Shown here in pieces: positions 7,138 through 9,890 of a stretch of 9,890 nucleotides of DNA. The first letter of the stretch is position 1, and each line of letters opens with the position of its first letter. The stretch comes from Kordiimonadaceae bacterium (GTDB lineage Bacteria; Pseudomonadota; Alphaproteobacteria; Sphingomonadales; Kordiimonadaceae): positions 1 through 9,890 of the forward strand of contig JAESTR010000093.1 of the NCBI GenBank assembly GCA_016763495.1, given 5' to 3'. Under the pieces are notes generated by a model. The model saw only the letters and a program-made list of their open reading frames with translations, was not told the origin of the DNA and searched no databases. Made by a program: the position numbers and the translations under genes.

Positions 7138-7574
7138 GTCTTATCGAACATCCCTCCATGCCATACCGCGCTATACCTCTGTAAAAACACAATATTTCTC
7201 AGCTTATTGAATATAAGCAATGTAACCAACAATGCACCATTTGCAAAGCCACTGTGGGCAGTAAACATAAATTAAATCAACCTAAAGAGAGGCGCATTTT
7301 TAAACGGGCCTCACGAAAATCTTTCTCTCTATTTATTCTGTTGCCCTGCTGCTAAAAATAGGTCGGCCTAAAAGGCACGTTGGCATAGTAGCAATATTAA
7401 GTTCCGTGGTTGCCTGAGCCCCTACCGGTGGTCGCCCCCAGTGAAAATCTATTACAAACGTGCCTGATCATTGATCAGTACTGAGGAACGTGTTTGGGTG
7501 CCCCTGATTTGCTCCTTTTGATGCAAAGCTTATATAAGGCTTGCTCGTAAAAGCCCAAATACCCCAAAATTCCA
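7138..7574. other. Intergenic region between the regulator and the cupin-like gene
   Basis: 437 bp with no credible open frame. It must hold the promoter of the lacI-type gene (read to the left), but no convincing -35/-10 pair was found. Structure seen: the perfect inverted repeat at 7464-7478, a 10-bp palindrome CTTATATAAG (about 7529-7538), and a 5-bp stem GGCTT/AAGCC near 7540-7557 that lacks a T-run and so is a weak candidate terminator for the cupin-like gene. Confidence 0.45.
7464..7478. repeat. Perfect inverted repeat CTGATCA-t-TGATCAG
   Basis: Two 7-bp arms around one central base form a perfect dyad. It lies about 97 bp beyond the stop of the cupin-like gene and about 327 bp upstream of the lacI-type gene start. 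It differs from the TAGCGCTA operators, lacks a T-run, and could be a binding site for another regulator or simply chance; nothing else in the window shares it. Confidence 0.4.
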
Positions 7575-8606
7575 CTAACAGTTAAGACGCTGCAAAAGTT
7601 GAGCTCTAAGCCGTCGAGCCTTCATATCATCCATCGGACCCAGCGCACCTTGTGCGGCTTTAGGCAAATGCTTGGCGGCAATGGCGCTTGGCCCAAAAAC
7701 ATAATAGTTGAACAGTTCTTGCCACGCCTTTTTCTCATGCTTGGGGCGATCTCGCAAACTCAGCATGCCGTGCAACAATGTGTCATTGGGATTATCCAAG
7801 AATGTTGGGGCATCGTTCCACCAGTAATTCATCATAATGTTAAAATCGCTAAGCGCTTCAACATGATGCCACCAAAGTGCTGGAAAAAACAAAACATCAC
7901 CGGGTTCCAGTTCAGCCACCTGAGCAGTTGCAAGCGCATCCTTGAAATTTGGGTATTTATCATGGTCTGGGTCGTGGAAATCTACCATTGTCATAGCCTG
8001 CCCACCGGGCGTGGGTTCAAGCGGCCCAGGATAAAGGCCATGAACCGCGGCAGGCGGGAACAGAGTGAAGCGCCTTTTGCCAACCATGCAGCACGCCATA
8101 TTATTTGACATATCATAATGCGCTGCAACGGTGGTTTTGCTACCCATCCATACACTGGCAAGCAAATTACCATGCTCAAACATCGGGTGCGCGAGCCGTA
8201 GGTCATTCTCTTTCCTCAGCCCCGGAAAAAAAATATCTGCATCTCGTGATCCAACATAATGTGAGATAGGGTTTGGAGTAGATAGTTGGCTACACACAGC
8301 TTCAATAAAGTCATCGAAAGTGGCACCCGCATGCTGAAAGTTAAACCCAGTAAGCTCTTCATTGTAGAAGATACGGCCTTTGGCTTCAGCCGGCACCATA
8401 TACATAGTTAGCTCGCGCCCCGCGTCAAACCCTTGCATATAGCGCATAGCTTCTTTAGCCGAAGTTTGCCCGGCAACGACGAGAGGCCAACTGTTAGCAA
8501 CACCTTTCAAAATGACAGGTTCACCTGCATCTAGCAACTCACCGTAGGGGATAGAATCCAGAGAGAGACCTGTGATCTCTCGCGTTTTCTGAGTGATATC
8601 AAACAT
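7575..8606 (-). CDS. Cupin-like (JmjC/FIH-type) putative Fe(II)/2-oxoglutarate oxygenase
   Basis: A 343-residue cytoplasmic protein with the cupin_8/JmjC fold pattern. The metal triad is visible as H163-Y-D165 in AAHYDMSNNM and H247 in GDVLFFPALWWHHVE (236-250), the latter nearly identical to the corresponding stretch of the human asparaginyl hydroxylase FIH; the ligand could also be H248. RRFTLFPP (178-185) aligns with KRCILFPP of FIH, so R178 stands where FIH Lys214 binds 2-oxoglutarate (recalled), a possible alternative anion ligand. Family members hydroxylate proteins or small molecules; the substrate here is unknown. AGAGG at 8613-8617 sits 6 nt before the ATG. It begins 65 bp after the stop of a halogenase-like gene in the same direction, a pairing I recall from saccharide- and TonB-receptor-associated clusters of Caulobacter, Xanthomonas and Alteromonas relatives, so the two may act on the same product. 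No other function can be read from the sequence. Confidence 0.85.
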   Translation of the reverse strand: MFDITQKTREITGLSLDSIPYGELLDAGEPVILKGVANSWPLVVAGQTSAKEAMRYMQGFDAGRELTMYMVPAEAKGRIFYNEELTGFNFQHAGATFDDFIEAVCSQLSTPNPISHYVGSRDADIFFPGLRKENDLRLAHPMFEHGNLLASVWMGSKTTVAAHYDMSNNMACCMVGKRRFTLFPPAAVHGLYPGPLEPTPGGQAMTMVDFHDPDHDKYPNFKDALATAQVAELEPGDVLFFPALWWHHVEALSDFNIMMNYWWNDAPTFLDNPNDTLLHGMLSLRDRPKHEKKAWQELFNYYVFGPSAIAAKHLPKAAQGALGPMDDMKARRLRAQLLQRLNC

Positions 8607-8671
8607 ACAAAGCCTCTAAAGCAACTTTAAGCGGGTATTTAATAAGCAGAAGTATAATTATTGGCGTAGGC

Positions 8672-9820
8672 CTAATTTGCGTTCAGTGAATCGAGCAGTG
8701 ACCTGTTGGTTGGCAACATTTTAGTAAGGCGCCCGGCATTCCGACTAACACTTTCAAATTGGATTTGGCTGAACTCTTCCAGTTCGTTTGAAACACCACG
8801 CGGGTTCGTGCGGGTATTATAGCCCATACCATATAAAACATATTGATAACTCGCTGGCGGGAACAACTCGTCCTGGCCAGCAAATTCTTTTGCCTGTGGC
8901 ACCTGATCTGCCCAAAGAGCAAGGTCCTCTTTTAATTTATCTGGCATACTCTCTGGCGCTCGATTATCTAGCCAGAAAGGCTCTGTGCGTTCACTAAGGC
9001 AATAATGCAATTTTAAAAAATGAATTATATGGCCCCACATATTGTGCAGCCGCACATTAAACCGTTTGGAGACAATATCCATCGCACACCGGGTCGTAGG
9101 CATATTATCAGCAATCATATTCGCAGAAGTTTCAATAAGCATAATCGCAGAAGCTTCTAAGGGTTCCAAAAATCCTGCCGATAAACCAATTGCAACGCAG
9201 TTTTGCTTCCAAAAGGTCTCACGGTAGCCTGATCCAATCGATAGTTTTCGGACAGAAAGTTCACCAAAAGACTTTTCGTCCCGCCCGAGGTAAGCGCGCA
9301 CACATTCGGTCGCTTGCTCCTCGTCCATATGAGCGCTGCTGTATACGTGCCCGACGCCGCGCCGGGAAGATAGGCTTACATCCCATATCCAGCCTGCGGG
9401 CTGAGCTGTCGCTACCGTCACTGATTGGACTGGGTCGCCCTCTAAGTAAGGCGTCTGTACCGCCAGAGCTGTATCTGGCAATAAAGTGTTCTTCACAGAC
9501 TTTAGGTTAACGCCATAATGTTGGCCCAATAAGAGCGAACGGAAGCCTGTACAGTCTATAAACAGATCGCCTTCTATATCGCCATTTTCTTTGGTTCCGA
9601 TCGCAGAAATATCACCATTATCTGAGGAATTAATGCCTATCATCGTATCCGAGATATGTTCAACACCCAGCTTTTCTTTGCAGTGATCCCGCAAGAAGAC
9701 CGAAAACGCGCCGGCATCCATATGATACCCATAGTTCGAAAATCCGGCATAATCCGGGCTGGTCAACTGCTTCGGCGCCAAATGGCTTTCGCAAATAGTT
9801 TCCTGCCGCCATCGCCGCAC
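8672..9820 (-). CDS. Flavin-dependent tryptophan halogenase-like protein, N-terminal part missing
   Basis: The C-terminal ~380 residues of a PF04820-type flavoprotein that is normally about 500-530 long. Visible: HLAPKQLTSPDY (13-24), NYGYHMDAGAFSVFLRDHC (29-47), the FAD-site stretch LFIDCTGFRS (86-95), GWIWDVSLSSRRGVGHVYSS (143-162), and SAGFLEPLEASAIMLIE (214-230). Genuine halogenases have WxWxIP; here it is WIWDVS. The EPLES motif carrying the catalytic Glu/Ser pair (E346/S347 in PrnA, recalled) is EPLEAS here, so Glu is kept (E222) and Ser is lost. The GxGxxG FAD motif and active-site Lys lie in the missing part. The start given is a GTG used only because it is the first possible initiator; the frame is open to 9865, with TGA at 9866-9868 and 9878-9880. 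Residues match the family only from about QETICE (6-11). Related proteins sit next to cupin-like genes and are of uncertain substrate; some in Xanthomonas are reported to brominate indoles. Confidence 0.82.
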   Translation of the reverse strand: MRRWRQETICESHLAPKQLTSPDYAGFSNYGYHMDAGAFSVFLRDHCKEKLGVEHISDTMIGINSSDNGDISAIGTKENGDIEGDLFIDCTGFRSLLLGQHYGVNLKSVKNTLLPDTALAVQTPYLEGDPVQSVTVATAQPAGWIWDVSLSSRRGVGHVYSSAHMDEEQATECVRAYLGRDEKSFGELSVRKLSIGSGYRETFWKQNCVAIGLSAGFLEPLEASAIMLIETSANMIADNMPTTRCAMDIVSKRFNVRLHNMWGHIIHFLKLHYCLSERTEPFWLDNRAPESMPDKLKEDLALWADQVPQAKEFAGQDELFPPASYQYVLYGMGYNTRTNPRGVSNELEEFSQIQFESVSRNAGRLTKMLPTNRSLLDSLNAN

Positions 9821-9890
9821 GGTTGGTTCATCGGCCCATCGGCAAGGGTGGCGTCGATGGCAGCATCAGGCAGCAGCTCAGCGTCCAGCA
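9821..9890. other. GC-rich end segment that does not continue the halogenase frame
   Basis: The last 70 bases (about 64% GC against about 47% for the rest) should encode more of the halogenase N-terminal half but do not do so in any frame I can recognise. The halogenase frame has two TGA stops here. A different minus-strand frame reads LDAELLPDAAIDATLADGPM and its plus-strand counterpart is also open, so the bases look like coding sequence of another, higher-GC gene. It may be a sequence junction, an assembly chimera, or the edge of an insertion or deletion. Confidence 0.4.

Noticed and set aside
6870..7210. Open frames opposite the lacI-type gene start
   Set aside because: They overlap a strongly supported helix-turn-helix coding region and resemble nothing; shadow frames.
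7599..8108. 169-codon plus-strand open frame
   Set aside because: It is antisense to the well-supported cupin-like gene and has no family features.

Overview
The window (about 47-48% GC by eye) looks like chromosomal DNA of a free-living, probably marine, proteobacterium. A vSGLT-like Na+/sugar symporter, a GPH-family sugar permease, a Glk-type glucokinase, a LacI-family regulator with a TGTTAGCGCTAACA-type operator, and a flavin-dependent halogenase-like gene next to a cupin/JmjC-like gene are a combination known from saccharide-using marine Alpha- and Gammaproteobacteria. I cannot fix the genus. No RNA gene, CRISPR array, insertion sequence or phage gene is visible.

Layout. Positions 1-1034 (minus strand) hold a BASS-family Na+-coupled transporter followed closely by the first 39 codons of an ornithine cyclodeaminase/mu-crystallin family gene that runs off the window. 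Positions 1035-1924 carry no convincing gene and end in a LacI-type operator. Positions 1925-6077 (plus strand) hold a sugar block: a GPH/MelB-type permease, then after a second, perfect LacI-type operator a vSGLT-like hexose symporter, then a glucokinase gene broken by one apparent -1 frameshift. The lacI-type regulator (6088-7137, minus) converges on glk with 10 bp between them. After 437 bp without a gene come, also on the minus strand, a JmjC/FIH-like cupin protein (7575-8606) and a halogenase-like flavoprotein (8672 upward) whose N-terminal part cannot be read before the window ends.

How the genes fit together. Both transporter genes carry the TAGCGCTA operator core just upstream of their starts, so one LacI-family protein, most simply the neighbouring one, could control both and also glk, which lies downstream of the symporter. 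The symporter keeps nearly all hexose-contacting residues of vSGLT, and glucokinase would phosphorylate imported glucose, so the block reads as glucose (or glucoside/galactose) uptake and activation. No glycosidase or TonB receptor lies in the window. The halogenase-like and cupin genes form a separate probable two-gene unit with an oxidative modification role of unknown substrate.

Most worth checking: the glk frameshift; the shared operators; the degenerate halogenase motifs (WIWDVS for WxWxIP, PLEAS for PLES) beside an FIH-like protein with Arg in place of the 2-oxoglutarate-binding Lys; and the abrupt loss of the halogenase reading frame in the GC-rich last ~85 bases, which may be a true truncation or an assembly artefact.
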